Under the pieces are notes generated by a model. The model worked only from the letters and a program-made list of their open reading frames with translations, did no database searches and was not told the origin of the DNA. Below are positions 1-7,463 of a DNA stretch of 29,649 nucleotides, one piece after another. The position numbers and the translations under genes were made by a program. This DNA comes from Bacteroidales bacterium M6 (GTDB taxonomy: Bacteria; Bacteroidota; Bacteroidia; Bacteroidales; Muribaculaceae), in NCBI GenBank assembly GCA_001689485.1, contig LUJQ01000045.1, positions 1-29,649 of the forward strand, written 5' to 3'. How positions within the stretch are numbered: the stretch's first letter is position 1; every line of letters starts with the position of its first letter.

Positions 1-28
1 TTTTGCACTTCGATTTGGAATCTTCAGA

Positions 29-54
29 GCGCAGTATCCGTAACGACACTGCGC
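29..54 (-). terminator. hairpin downstream of the DJ-1 gene
   Basis: Perfect 7-bp inverted repeat GCGCAGT / ACTGCGC with a 12-base loop, lying about 30 bases past the stop codon of the minus-strand DJ-1/PfpI gene. There is no clear T-run after it on the minus strand, so it may be a weak terminator or only an mRNA-end structure. Confidence 0.4.
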
Positions 55-81
55 CCATATCGTAGGGGATATACAGGGAAA

Positions 82-636
82 TCACACAAGCATTCCCGAG
101 GCCACCGACGAGGCCACATCCTCGCCCATACTGGCGGCTACAATCGCAAAAGCGAATACAAAAGCCGACGACGGGCCGTTGGAGGTAATCAGATTTCCGC
201 TCTCTACCACACGCATGTCAACATAGGTGGCGCCACCCTTCTCAAGGTCGGCCTTGAATGAGGGATAACATGTGGCATTCTGCCCTCTTATTATATCGAG
301 CGGAGCGAGCACCACGGCGGGCGACGCACATATCGAGGCTATCTTGCCCTGCTTGAGCCAATGCTTCTGCAAAGCGTCGTTTAACGCGTCGCATGCGGCC
401 AGATTGGTGGCCCCGGGCATTCCTCCGGGCACTATCAGCCATTCGGCATCGGTGGTGTCAGTCTCTGCAATCAGTTTGTCAGCCATTACTTCTACTCCGT
501 GGGCGCCCTTTACATTGAGCTTGTCGGCAATCGATACTGTTGACACTTCCATGCCGGCACGGCGCATCACGTCGACCACAGTCAAAGCCTCGACTTCCTC
601 AAAGCCGTCGGCAAGAAAAACATAACTTGTATTCAT
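82..636 (-). CDS. DJ-1/PfpI family protein (YajL/ThiJ-like)
   Basis: A 184-residue single-domain protein of the DJ-1/PfpI superfamily, whose members act in the cytoplasm as cysteine-dependent glyoxalase, deglycase or chaperone-type stress proteins. The N-terminus carries the GFEEVE motif, and its last Glu (about residue 16) corresponds to the conserved acid that tunes the reactive cysteine. The nucleophile elbow CASPAVVL places the cysteine at residue 103. The segment ATCYP after it matches the YajL-like branch. The length is full for the family. The gene stands alone on the minus strand, divergent from the START-like gene. The substrate cannot be deduced from sequence; the family assignment is secure. 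Confidence 0.93.
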   Translation of the reverse strand: MNTSYVFLADGFEEVEALTVVDVMRRAGMEVSTVSIADKLNVKGAHGVEVMADKLIAETDTTDAEWLIVPGGMPGATNLAACDALNDALQKHWLKQGKIASICASPAVVLAPLDIIRGQNATCYPSFKADLEKGGATYVDMRVVESGNLITSNGPSSAFVFAFAIVAASMGEDVASSVASGMLV

Positions 637-702
637 ACTTGATTGTTTTGTTTGGTTATATACTAATTAAGTAACGTAACCCTCACCCCTCATGTTTTAT
701 TA

Positions 703-734
703 TTTGCACAATTTATATTCTTCCTATATATTTG
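703..734 (+). promoter_or_regulatory. Bacteroidota-type promoter for the START-like gene
   Basis: TTTG at 703-706, a 20-base spacer, then TATATTTG at 727-734 match the phylum consensus TTTG-N19/21-TAnnTTTG. The expected transcription start is near 741, giving a leader of about 34 bases before the ATG at 775. Confidence 0.65.
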
Positions 735-774
735 CACATAGGTAAACTGTGTAAACATAAATCTGTCTTAACCC

Positions 775-1158
775 ATGGAAAAAACAAAATTTCAAATCGA
801 ATTCGACCTCAAGAGCATACCTCCGGCTCTGCTGTGGACATACATCTCCTCTCCGTCGGGACTGAAAGAGTGGTTTGCCGACGAGGTAACACTCCACGGA
901 AAGCGTTTCACATTCCGTTGGGACGACGGCGCCGAACAAACAGCCGCTATCGTGGCACAGCGCACGGAATCGTCGCTGAGACTCCGCTGGCACGGCGACT
1001 CACTGCGCCACTATTTCGAGTTCAAGATACTGTCGGGCGAGATGACCGACTCTACCTCGCTCCTTGTCACCGACTTTGCCCTCTCTTCCGAGTTAGACGA
1101 CGCGCGCGACCTGTGGATATCACAGCTCGAGAACCTCCGCATCACCCTCGGATGCTGA
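775..1158 (+). CDS. START-like domain protein (AHSA1/SRPBCC type)
   Basis: A 127-residue protein with the alternating pattern of a START/SRPBCC fold: an N-terminal strand (KFQIEFDLKS), a helix ending in WTYISSPSGLKEWFAD, which is characteristic of AHSA1-like proteins, a run of beta strands, and a long C-terminal helix (residues about 107-123). Such proteins bind hydrophobic ligands or serve as Hsp90-activator-like folds, but most Bacteroidota copies have no known ligand. No signal peptide or membrane segment is seen, so it is cytoplasmic. The ATG at 775 is well placed behind the promoter at 703-734. It may be co-transcribed with the two small membrane genes that follow. Confidence 0.8.
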   Translation: MEKTKFQIEFDLKSIPPALLWTYISSPSGLKEWFADEVTLHGKRFTFRWDDGAEQTAAIVAQRTESSLRLRWHGDSLRHYFEFKILSGEMTDSTSLLVTDFALSSELDDARDLWISQLENLRITLGC

Positions 1159-1286
1159 TATCGCTCCACCGCCACTGATACACATTGCTGTCGCATGCCG
1201 GAGAACCATACACGCTCCTTTATTGTTTTAACAACAGTCGGGGAAAAATTCCCGATATCAGCTATTTATTTGCAAAAAAGGAAATT

Positions 1287-1451
1287 ATGGAAAATCGTCA
1301 ACAACGAAGGCTCGACCGCCAGGAGGAGTACGACCGCCGACTGCTCCACCGCCGCTACAGTTCCTCCCTATTATGGATGTGGATTGGAGTGAGTGTCCTT
1401 GTGATTTTACTGTTGCTGTGGCTCACCATTTTTGAGTTCTGGCAGGCATAG
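1287..1451 (+). CDS. small single-pass membrane protein
   Basis: A 54-residue protein with a highly charged N-terminal half (Arg/Glu-rich, residues 1-24) followed by one hydrophobic segment (about residues 27-50) ending in Trp-Gln-Ala. I chose the ATG at 1287 because AAAAAAGGAAATT just upstream can act as a ribosome-binding region; a longer reading from 1185 in the same frame has no family-like sequence. It sits 24 bases before the next small membrane gene, so the two are probably expressed together. I recognise no family. The positive N-terminus predicts it faces the cytoplasm. It is a plausible real gene but short. Confidence 0.6.
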   Translation: MENRQQRRLDRQEEYDRRLLHRRYSSSLLWMWIGVSVLVILLLLWLTIFEFWQA

Positions 1452-1475
1452 ACCGTTTAACCAAAAACCAAAGCT

Positions 1476-1760
1476 ATGGGAGCAAGCCTGTGGATTGCAT
1501 GGGCTCTGATTGGCATAATCGGAGGTTTCATGGTAGGAAAACTGATTTCAAGAATCCGGAATCTCACACTTGCGCTATGCGTAAGCATATGTGGCGCTCT
1601 GCTTGGTGGATTCCTGTTTCTTATATTGTTCGGCACCGGCAACACCAATACCGAAGTACTGTCGCTGGTGGCGTCGGCAGTGGTGTGTGCGCTGTTCCTG
1701 TGGGTGCTCACCATCGCCTCGCCAAAGCGCAACTACGATGACGATATCACCGACGAGTGA
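1476..1760 (+). CDS. small three-helix membrane protein, GlsB/YeaQ-like
   Basis: A 94-residue membrane protein with three hydrophobic segments (about residues 4-24, 31-53 and 60-82), Gly-rich helices and a short acidic tail. The opening, with Trp-Ile-Ala-Trp followed by Gly-Gly-x-x-x-Gly-Lys, resembles the GlsB/YeaQ/YmgE family of stress-associated inner-membrane proteins, formerly called transglycosylase-associated. The similarity is by pattern only, and many small membrane proteins look alike. It follows the 54-residue membrane protein by 24 bases and ends before a strong bidirectional hairpin shared with rplS. Confidence 0.6.
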   Translation: MGASLWIAWALIGIIGGFMVGKLISRIRNLTLALCVSICGALLGGFLFLILFGTGNTNTEVLSLVASAVVCALFLWVLTIASPKRNYDDDITDE

Positions 1761-1789
1761 GCGCCCCCGCCATATGAGAGAATACAACG

Positions 1790-1828
1790 AAGCCCCGCTT
1801 TACATATGTCGATATGGCTGCGGGGCTT
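1790..1828. terminator. bidirectional terminator between the small membrane gene and rplS
   Basis: Perfect 9-bp arms AAGCCCCGC (1790-1798) and GCGGGGCTT (1820-1828), with an inner CATAT/ATATG pairing in the loop. The plus-strand side is followed by a T-containing stretch (TTTGATGCGTTTT). It lies between the convergent genes ending at 1760 and 1856. Confidence 0.8.
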
Positions 1829-1855
1829 TGATGCGTTTTACAGTGTCAACTGCGA

Positions 1856-2209
1856 TTACTTCACTACGCGACGCTCTTTGATACGGGCTTTCTTGCCTGT
1901 AAGACCACGGAGATAGTAAAGTTTGGCACGACGTACCTTGCCGTACTTGTTGACAACAATTGAGTCGATGAAAGGCGACTCGATGGGGAAGATACGCTCT
2001 ACACCGATGTTGTCGCTCATCTTGCGCACGGTGAAGCGCTTCTTGTTGCCTTCGCCCGAGATGCGGATAACTACGCCGCGATACTGCTGGATACGCTCTT
2101 TGTTACCTTCTTTGATGCGGTAGGCAACGGTGATTGTGTCGCCGGGGCCGAAATCGGGGTGCTGTTTGTTGGTTGCAAATGCCTCTTCGGCTACCTTGAT
2201 TAAATCCAT
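1856..2209 (-). CDS. rplS: 50S ribosomal protein L19
   Basis: A 117-residue basic protein that is a full-length L19. Recognisable blocks are the N-terminal FGPGDTITVAYRIKEG, the central QYRGVVIRISGEG and FTVRKMSDNIGVERIFP, and the terminal KVRRAKLYYLRG, the most conserved stretch of the family. L19 sits at the 30S-50S interface of the ribosome. Here it is a single gene with its own promoter, rather than part of the rpsP-rimM-trmD-rplS operon known from many bacteria. A short structured leader precedes it. Confidence 0.98.
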   Translation of the reverse strand: MDLIKVAEEAFATNKQHPDFGPGDTITVAYRIKEGNKERIQQYRGVVIRISGEGNKKRFTVRKMSDNIGVERIFPIESPFIDSIVVNKYGKVRRAKLYYLRGLTGKKARIKERRVVK

Positions 2210-2252
2210 AATCGGTTTTAAATGCTTAAGTTAAACAATACTCGCAACATAC

Positions 2253-2271
2253 ACGGGCAGCCTTGTCCCGT
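2253..2271 (-). promoter_or_regulatory. hairpin in the rplS leader
   Basis: The inverted repeat ACGGG/CCCGT (2253-2257 and 2267-2271, 9-base loop) lies inside the predicted 5' leader of rplS. Ribosomal protein genes often carry autoregulatory leader hairpins. I infer that possibility from position only and do not recognise a named RNA family. Confidence 0.35.
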
Positions 2272-2292
2272 CAGCGGTTACGAAATTCGCCG

Positions 2293-2323
2293 CAAAGATA
2301 ACGCTTTTTTGTGAGATATGCAA
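2293..2323 (-). promoter_or_regulatory. rplS promoter
   Basis: Read on the minus strand: TTG (complement of 2321-2323), a 20-base spacer, then TATCTTTG (complement of 2293-2300), a full match to TAnnTTTG. The transcript would start near 2286, leaving a leader of about 77 bases. Confidence 0.65.
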
Positions 2324-2567
2324 GGGGGTTAGAAGTTAAGAAGTTAAGAAGTTAAGTAAGGTGGTAGGAGGATGGTTAAGGGGGAGGTGGTTGATAAAAT
2401 TTATTTGGATTGGTGGGGTGGCTGTAAAAAAGCGGGCTTGGTATGTGTTTGTAAGGGTATTGAAATTTGGTTTGGGGGCTATGAGGCTTCTGCCGTCATG
2501 AGGATTCCTACGATATATATCTATCGGGCGGGTGGTGAGTAGTAAACCTTGATTGGTGGGTTGTAAA
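2302..2567. other. C-poor, G/T-rich intergenic stretch
   Basis: About 270 bases between the rplS promoter and the M23 gene terminator contain no convincing gene. The plus strand is strikingly poor in C and rich in G and T, with runs such as AAGGTGGTAGGAGGATGG and GGGGGAGGTGG. An open frame on the minus strand (2336-2584) exists only because of that composition, and its product is low-complexity Pro/Thr/Asn/Leu. Confidence 0.5.
2333..2356. repeat. three tandem copies of the octamer AAGTTAAG
   Basis: AAGTTAAG is repeated three times without interruption (2333-2340, 2341-2348, 2349-2356) and followed by a partial TAAG. It lies at the edge of the C-poor intergenic stretch, just upstream of the rplS promoter region. 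Confidence 0.85.
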
Positions 2568-2601
2568 AACGGCACTGTGAACAATGTGTCACAATGCCGT
2601 T
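2565..2601 (-). terminator. terminator of the ndk-M23 unit
   Basis: Arms AACGGCACTGTGA (2568-2580) and TCACAATGCCGTT (2589-2601) pair over 13 positions with one mismatch and an 8-base loop. On the minus strand the stem runs into TTTTT (2565-2569 as A on the plus strand), the layout of an intrinsic terminator about 40 bases past the M23 stop codon. Confidence 0.85.
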
Positions 2602-2641
2602 GTATTATTCAGGCCGGGAAGTTCCGGTTGATTCCGTGGGA

Positions 2642-3619
2642 TTAACGGAGGCGGATTTTTTTCCCGGGGGTCAGTTTCGTTTTTGTGGTCATGCCGTTCA
2701 GGCGGCAGAGCTGGCGCACTGTCACACCGTTACGCGATGCTATGCGGCTGAGGGTGTCGCCCCGGCGGATTGTGTAGGATTTGGAACCTTTGCTGCCTGA
2801 CGATGATGAGGCAGTGGCTTTTTGTGGGTGTGTTGCCCTGTATTGCCGTGCATATTCCGTGTTTGCAGCCGGGTCGAAGTTACGCGGTTTCTTGTAAGTG
2901 TCTTTGTCGAACGTGTAGGTGTCGGTGTGGACTGTCTGGTTCGCAAAGTCGAATATAGCCGCAGGGTTGATCGGCGTTCCCATATAGCGGGTCTCGAAGT
3001 GGAGGTGGGAGCCGAAACTGCGGCCTGTGTTGCCTCCGAGGGCTATCGGTTCGCCTACTTTTACATCCTGGTCGGGTTTTACGAGTATTTTCGACAGGTG
3101 GCCGTAGACTGTTTCAAGACCGTTGGGGTGACGGAGGATTACATAGTGCCCGTAGCCTCTGCGTTCGAAGTTTGTGAGGCGTACACGTCCGGGGAATGCG
3201 GCATAAACCGTGTCGCCGGTCTGCAATTTGAGGTCGATTCCCTTATGTTCGCGACGGAAGCGTGGACGGTAGCCGTAGGGGGAGGTCACATATCCGGGGC
3301 AGGGCATCGCGAAGTTGCTTACGTCGATGGTCTGCATGTCGGGTACTTCCATTCCGGCATATGCATTGACGCTTTTGCTGTTCCAGCCTTCGGTGTAGAT
3401 GTCGAGTTCGGGTTCGGCTTCATCTTTGAACAGGTTGTCAAGGAAGTCCTGTGTATCCTTCACCGAGATTTGGTTCCCGATGTTTTCCTGTCGTGCGATG
3501 AGATCTTTGTGCTCGGCCGTATGGGCGCTTGGCAGGCGGTAGGTTTGCGCTGCGACGCCGATTGCTGCAATGGCTGTGAGTGCTGTTATTGTAAATTTCC
3601 TTAGAATTGTATGAAGCAT
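2642..3619 (-). CDS. secreted M23 peptidoglycan endopeptidase with C-terminal LysM
   Basis: A 325-residue cell-wall hydrolase. Residues 1-24 form a signal peptide ending VAAQ. The M23 (lysostaphin/LytM) domain spans about residues 106-225, with the zinc and catalytic residues in HKGID (His125, Asp129), YGH (His174) and HLHFE (His205, His207), so it should be active. A Ser-rich linker (about 270-280) leads to one LysM peptidoglycan-binding repeat (281-324: SYTIRRGDTL ... LNGMTT ... PGKKIRLR). It probably cleaves peptide cross-links in the periplasm. It starts 23 bases after ndk, so the two are likely co-transcribed, and it is followed by a good terminator. Confidence 0.93.
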   Translation of the reverse strand: MLHTILRKFTITALTAIAAIGVAAQTYRLPSAHTAEHKDLIARQENIGNQISVKDTQDFLDNLFKDEAEPELDIYTEGWNSKSVNAYAGMEVPDMQTIDVSNFAMPCPGYVTSPYGYRPRFRREHKGIDLKLQTGDTVYAAFPGRVRLTNFERRGYGHYVILRHPNGLETVYGHLSKILVKPDQDVKVGEPIALGGNTGRSFGSHLHFETRYMGTPINPAAIFDFANQTVHTDTYTFDKDTYKKPRNFDPAANTEYARQYRATHPQKATASSSSGSKGSKSYTIRRGDTLSRIASRNGVTVRQLCRLNGMTTKTKLTPGKKIRLR

Positions 3620-3642
3620 GATGGGTTTTCCTTGAGAGAGAT

Positions 3643-4110
3643 TCAGTCTTTAAAGTCGTCGGAGCAATATATTGCGGGATGGATGAGGGGGGTGTAATCG
3701 AAAATTTCTTCAGGTGCGAAGAAACGGGCGATTTCTATTGCCGCGTTTTCCGTGGAATCGGATGCATGGACGATGTTTTCCTGCCCGCTCATACCTAAAT
3801 CGCCACGGATGGTTCCGGGGGCTGCATTACGGGCTTTCGTCGCGCCGGTCATTGCACGGACAACGGCAACTGCGTCAACTCCTTTTACGGCGAGAACCAC
3901 CACTGGCGTTGCCGTCATTGAACGTATGAGCGACGGGAAGAACGGGCGGTCGACCAAATGTGCGTAGTGTTCCCGCAGAATCTGTTCGCCAAGCTGCATC
4001 ATTTTTATGCCGGCAATTAATAGTCCTTTCCGTTCGAAGCGCGAAATGACCTCTCCGCACAGACCGCGCTGCACACCGGAGGGTTTGATTATAACAAGGG
4101 TGGTTTCCAT
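3643..4110 (-). CDS. ndk: nucleoside diphosphate kinase
   Basis: A 155-residue full-length NDK, which transfers the gamma-phosphate from ATP to other nucleoside diphosphates through a phosphohistidine. Visible signatures are TLVIIKPSGVQRG at the N-terminus (Lys9 binds nucleotide), the RPFFPSLIRSMTATPVV block, and the active-site NIVHASDS with His115. The C-terminal extension around IFDYTP is usual for the Bacteroidota type. The gene heads a two-gene minus-strand unit with the M23 endopeptidase. The functional link between nucleotide balance and the hydrolase is unclear and may be chance. Confidence 0.97.
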   Translation of the reverse strand: METTLVIIKPSGVQRGLCGEVISRFERKGLLIAGIKMMQLGEQILREHYAHLVDRPFFPSLIRSMTATPVVVLAVKGVDAVAVVRAMTGATKARNAAPGTIRGDLGMSGQENIVHASDSTENAAIEIARFFAPEEIFDYTPLIHPAIYCSDDFKD

Positions 4111-4507
4111 TATTCGGTTCTTGATTTAAAATAAAATCGTGTGCCAATCCGCATGGGGCGGGGGAGGCGCAACGTAGGTGGTGTGCTTTGTGAGACGGAA
4201 AGACAAAGATGGATTCCAAACATCGAAAATGCTGATTAAAAGGCTTTAACCTTTCCTTCTCTCGCTCTCCAAAGTTATAAAAAATAACGTCTATGAGGAA
4301 ATTTCGGCGTATTAAATTAGTTTAAATGCTTTGCGGTCAAGGTTGAACGGGTGTGTAGACTGTTGGGTGTGAGCCGGTTGGGCGGGAATATGTTTTATAA
4401 CACCTTTTGAACCATCCCACACATTTAACATTTGCTTGAATTTTAACATTTTAACGAAGTGAAACGTTCTGCGGGGAATGCGGTTGAAATTTTTAAGTTT
4501 GCAGTGT
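4111..4507. other. intergenic region between recG end and ndk start
   Basis: About 400 bases without a supported gene. The right part (4230-4450) is A/T-rich, with several TTTAAAC/TTTTAAC-like runs, and contains the candidate ndk promoter. I see no clear hairpin terminator for recG and no RNA gene. Confidence 0.5.
4270..4277 (-). promoter_or_regulatory. candidate ndk -7 box
   Basis: The minus strand reads TAACTTTG, matching TAnnTTTG. No good -33 TTTG is found at the expected distance. Use of this box would give ndk a leader of about 150 bases. Confidence 0.35.
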
Positions 4508-6598
4508 TCATGAAATGCGGCTAAGGTCAAGACGCCTGGCATAAAGCCGTTGCAATTCGGGAAGAAGCATTGCATGCGACGGGTGCGACAGAGCAGGGTC
4601 TGCATCAAGGATGGATGATGCACAATCGCGGGCAAGCTGCACAAGCTGGCCGTCGGTGGCTATGTTTGCGATATGGAGGTCGAAGGGGATGCCGCTTTGC
4701 AGTGTGCCTTCGAGGTCGCCGGGACCGCGCATCTTAAGGTCGGCTTCGGCGATTAGGAACCCGTCGGTGGTTGATGTCATCAGCTCGAGCCGTTTTCGTG
4801 TGTCGGCGGCGATTTTGCGCTTTGACATCAGCACGCAGAAGCTTTGTGCGGCTCCGCGCCCCACTCGTCCGCGTAGCTGGTGGAGCTGGGAGAGGCCGAA
4901 ACGTTCGGCATTCTCTATGACCATTGTCGAAGCATTCGGCACATTCACCCCCACCTCGATGACGGTTGTTGCAACGAGTATGTCGGCCTGATGTGTTGCG
5001 AACAGATGCATCTGGTGGTCTTTTTCCGATGGTTTCATCTTTCCATGCACGAACGCTGTGCGGTATGACGGGAAAGTTTCCCTGATAACGTCATACCCTT
5101 CTTCAAGGCTTTTGAGGTCGAGTTTTTCGTTTTCCTGGATCAGCGGGTAGACGATATAAACTTGGCGGCCCTGTGCAAGCTGGCGTCCGATAGAGCGGTA
5201 AACCTGCATGCGCTGGTCGTCAAACTTCAGCAGTGTAGTGACCGGTTTGCGGCCCGGAGGGAGTTCGTCGATTACCGATACGTCAAGGTCGCCATAGACG
5301 GTCATTGCCAATGTGCGGGGAATCGGGGTTGCTGTCATTACGAGTACGTGGGGGGCAACGGTGTTCTTGCTCCATAACCGTGCACGCTGCATCACCCCGA
5401 AACGGTGCTGCTCGTCGATAACCACCAGCCCCAGGTTGCTGAAACGCACATCGTCCTCAATCAATGCGTGGGTGCCTATCATGATGTGGAGCGACCCGTC
5501 GGCGAGCATTTCGTGAAGCTCGGCCCTTTCTTTTTTCCGGGTGGAGCCTGTGAGAAGGCGCACGTTGATGCCGAGTGGTGCGGCTAGGGAACGGAGGCTT
5601 TCGTAATGCTGGGTGGCAAGGATTTCGGTGGGGGCCATAAGGCAAGCCTGCTTGTCGTTGTCAAGGGCCATGAGCATTGCCATGAGTGCCACTATGGTCT
5701 TCCCGGATCCGACATCACCTTGCAGGAGGCGGTTCATCTGCCTGCCTGAACCCACGTCTGCCCTTATTTCTCGAAGCACCCTTTTTTGAGCCTCTGTCAG
5801 GGGGAAGGGGAGCATCTGCGAATAGAAATTGTTGAAAAATCGGCCTATACGTGAGAATCGGAATCCCTGCACGGCGGCTGTGCGCCGGTTGCTGTATCGC
5901 TGTATGTTGAGTTGCAGATAAAAAAGCTCTTCGAACTTAAGCCGTTCGCGGGCGCGTTGGAGCGCGGCGGTTGATCGGGGGTTATGAACGGTGCGTATGG
6001 CTTCGCCTGCCCCCATGAGGTTGTATCTTTCGAGCAGGTGTGCCGGGAGTGTTTCAGGAATATGCGGTGTTGCAGCCAACGCGTTTTGCACCCATGTGAA
6101 GATGTTGCGCGAGGATATGCCACGGTTTCGGAGCTTTTCAGTTAGAGGGTAGACCCCTCGCAATCCCTGTGCGGCGCCGGCTGTTTCGGGCGGGTCGACT
6201 TCGGGATGCACCATGCTCCACCTGCCGTTGAATTCCTGAGGTTTGCCGAACAGGATGTATTCCTGGCCGGTACGGTAGAGGTCTTTCAAGGCTTTTATAC
6301 GGCGGAACCATACGACTTCGATGGTGGCCGTGCCGTCGGAGAACAGACCTACCAGTCGCATTTTTGCCCCTTCACCTTGTGTTGTAAACGTGATAAAGCG
6401 GCCTTTGACCTGCACTGCCGGCATTTCGCCCGATAATGAACGCAGGGAGTAGATTTGCGAGCGGTCGAGGTAATGCGATGGGAAATGGTGGAGCAGGTCG
6501 TGGCACGATTTTATTTTCAGCTCCTCTTCCAGCAGCTTTGCCTTGGCTGGGCCTATGCCTTTTATGAATTTTATGTCGAAGTCCCTCGGTGTGCGCAT
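4508..6598 (-). CDS. recG: ATP-dependent DNA helicase RecG
   Basis: A 696-residue full-length RecG, the superfamily 2 helicase that remodels stalled replication forks and branch-migrates Holliday junctions. The N-terminal wedge/OB domain covers about residues 1-250 (start FIKGIGPAKAKLL; VWFRR and ILFGKP in the OB part). Helicase motifs follow: Walker A GDVGSGKT (294-301), APTEIL (322-327), DEQH box (395-398), TATPIPRT (422-429), and the C-terminal QLRGRVGRG. All catalytic motifs are intact. The start lies 11 bases after the ispD stop, so recG is the second gene of an ispD-recG unit. Confidence 0.98.
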   Translation of the reverse strand: MRTPRDFDIKFIKGIGPAKAKLLEEELKIKSCHDLLHHFPSHYLDRSQIYSLRSLSGEMPAVQVKGRFITFTTQGEGAKMRLVGLFSDGTATIEVVWFRRIKALKDLYRTGQEYILFGKPQEFNGRWSMVHPEVDPPETAGAAQGLRGVYPLTEKLRNRGISSRNIFTWVQNALAATPHIPETLPAHLLERYNLMGAGEAIRTVHNPRSTAALQRARERLKFEELFYLQLNIQRYSNRRTAAVQGFRFSRIGRFFNNFYSQMLPFPLTEAQKRVLREIRADVGSGRQMNRLLQGDVGSGKTIVALMAMLMALDNDKQACLMAPTEILATQHYESLRSLAAPLGINVRLLTGSTRKKERAELHEMLADGSLHIMIGTHALIEDDVRFSNLGLVVIDEQHRFGVMQRARLWSKNTVAPHVLVMTATPIPRTLAMTVYGDLDVSVIDELPPGRKPVTTLLKFDDQRMQVYRSIGRQLAQGRQVYIVYPLIQENEKLDLKSLEEGYDVIRETFPSYRTAFVHGKMKPSEKDHQMHLFATHQADILVATTVIEVGVNVPNASTMVIENAERFGLSQLHQLRGRVGRGAAQSFCVLMSKRKIAADTRKRLELMTSTTDGFLIAEADLKMRGPGDLEGTLQSGIPFDLHIANIATDGQLVQLARDCASSILDADPALSHPSHAMLLPELQRLYARRLDLSRIS

Positions 6599-6609
6599 GG
6601 TGCGTCAGG

Positions 6610-7305
6610 TCAGGCGTTTTCTTGCCCGCACATTATGGCGCGGGCTATCAAAAGGTCGACTGGGGTTGTGATTTTGATATTTTCGTGGGAGCCTTTTGTG
6701 AGAACGATATTGTCGAACCCTGCGGCGGCAAGCACCGAGGCGTCATCGGTGAAGTCATCCTGATAGGGAAGTGTGTATGCTTCCCTGAGCCGCCATAGGG
6801 AGAATGCCTGCGGGGTCTGCACGGCGCGGAAACCGGTGCGGTCGGCGGGGGTGGAACGTACTCCGTCGGCATCCATTTGCCGGAGGCTGTCGGTGACAGG
6901 GATGGCGGGTATGGCACCATCGGTGTTGCGTGCGGCGGCAGCCGCTCTCAGGATTACATCGCTGCCTACCAGTGGGCGGGCACCGTCATGAATCATCACG
7001 GTGGCACTTGCAGGCGCTTCAGAAAGCGATGACAGTGCGTTTTTGACCGATTCCCAGCGTGTGGCCCCTCCTGGCACTATAATGGGCGATTCGAACCCGT
7101 GTTCTGCGCATAGTCCGTTCCAAAGCGGAATCATTTCTTCCGACAGAACCAGGCGTATTTCGGCATCAGGCAACGCATTGCGGAATGCATCGACGGCATG
7201 CGCCACCACGGGTTTCCCTTGGAGGTCGAGAAACTGTTTGGGAATCTCGGAGCCGAAACGGCTGCCGCTCCCTGCCGCTACTATTATAACATAGGTTGTT
7301 GCCAT
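6610..7305 (-). CDS. ispD: 2-C-methyl-D-erythritol 4-phosphate cytidylyltransferase
   Basis: A 231-residue IspD, the third enzyme of the MEP route to isoprenoid precursors: MEP plus CTP gives CDP-ME and pyrophosphate. The nucleotide-binding signature AAGSGSRFGSEIPKQF is at residues 10-25, with the conserved Arg16 and Lys23. The motif HDGARPL and the later VQTPQAF and TDDASV blocks are also present. The length is normal. IspF, the usual partner, is not in the window. A TAnnTTTG promoter box and a 13-base palindrome precede it, and recG follows in the same transcript. Confidence 0.97.
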   Translation of the reverse strand: MATTYVIIVAAGSGSRFGSEIPKQFLDLQGKPVVAHAVDAFRNALPDAEIRLVLSEEMIPLWNGLCAEHGFESPIIVPGGATRWESVKNALSSLSEAPASATVMIHDGARPLVGSDVILRAAAAARNTDGAIPAIPVTDSLRQMDADGVRSTPADRTGFRAVQTPQAFSLWRLREAYTLPYQDDFTDDASVLAAAGFDNIVLTKGSHENIKITTPVDLLIARAIMCGQENA

Positions 7306-7341
7306 GGATGTTGGTTTTCTATTTGCCCATAGTTGATTATT

Positions 7342-7354
7342 CCGGCAATGCCGG
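7342..7354. repeat. palindrome CCGGCA-A-TGCCGG in the ispD leader
   Basis: A perfect 6-bp inverted repeat around one central base, located between the ispD start (7305) and its -7 box (7369-7376). It could be an operator or a small leader hairpin; nothing in the sequence decides which. Confidence 0.4.
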
Positions 7355-7368
7355 TAGCTTCATGTTTG

Positions 7369-7376
7369 CAAATTTA
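7369..7376 (-). promoter_or_regulatory. candidate ispD -7 box
   Basis: The minus strand reads TAAATTTG, a full match to TAnnTTTG, about 64 bases upstream of the ispD start. A -33 TTTG is not evident at the expected spacing. Confidence 0.45.
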
Positions 7377-7463
7377 CAAATTTTATCGGTAAATCGGACT
7401 TTAATGGTGATTTTGTGGCGATGATTATAAACGGATTTGTTTACCAAGTGTTATCTTTGCGAT

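Noticed and set aside
2336..2584. 82-codon open frame on the minus strand
   Set aside because: Its product is Pro/Thr/Asn/Leu-rich low-complexity sequence, produced by the C-poor composition of the other strand. It overlaps the M23 terminator and has no family resemblance.
7436..7463. TATCTTTG (7452-7459) as the -7 box of the antitoxin gene
   Set aside because: The expected start would fall on the ATG at 7464, implying a leaderless message, and no TTTG lies at the right distance upstream (7436-7439 is too close). It may be real but I cannot support it as a promoter.
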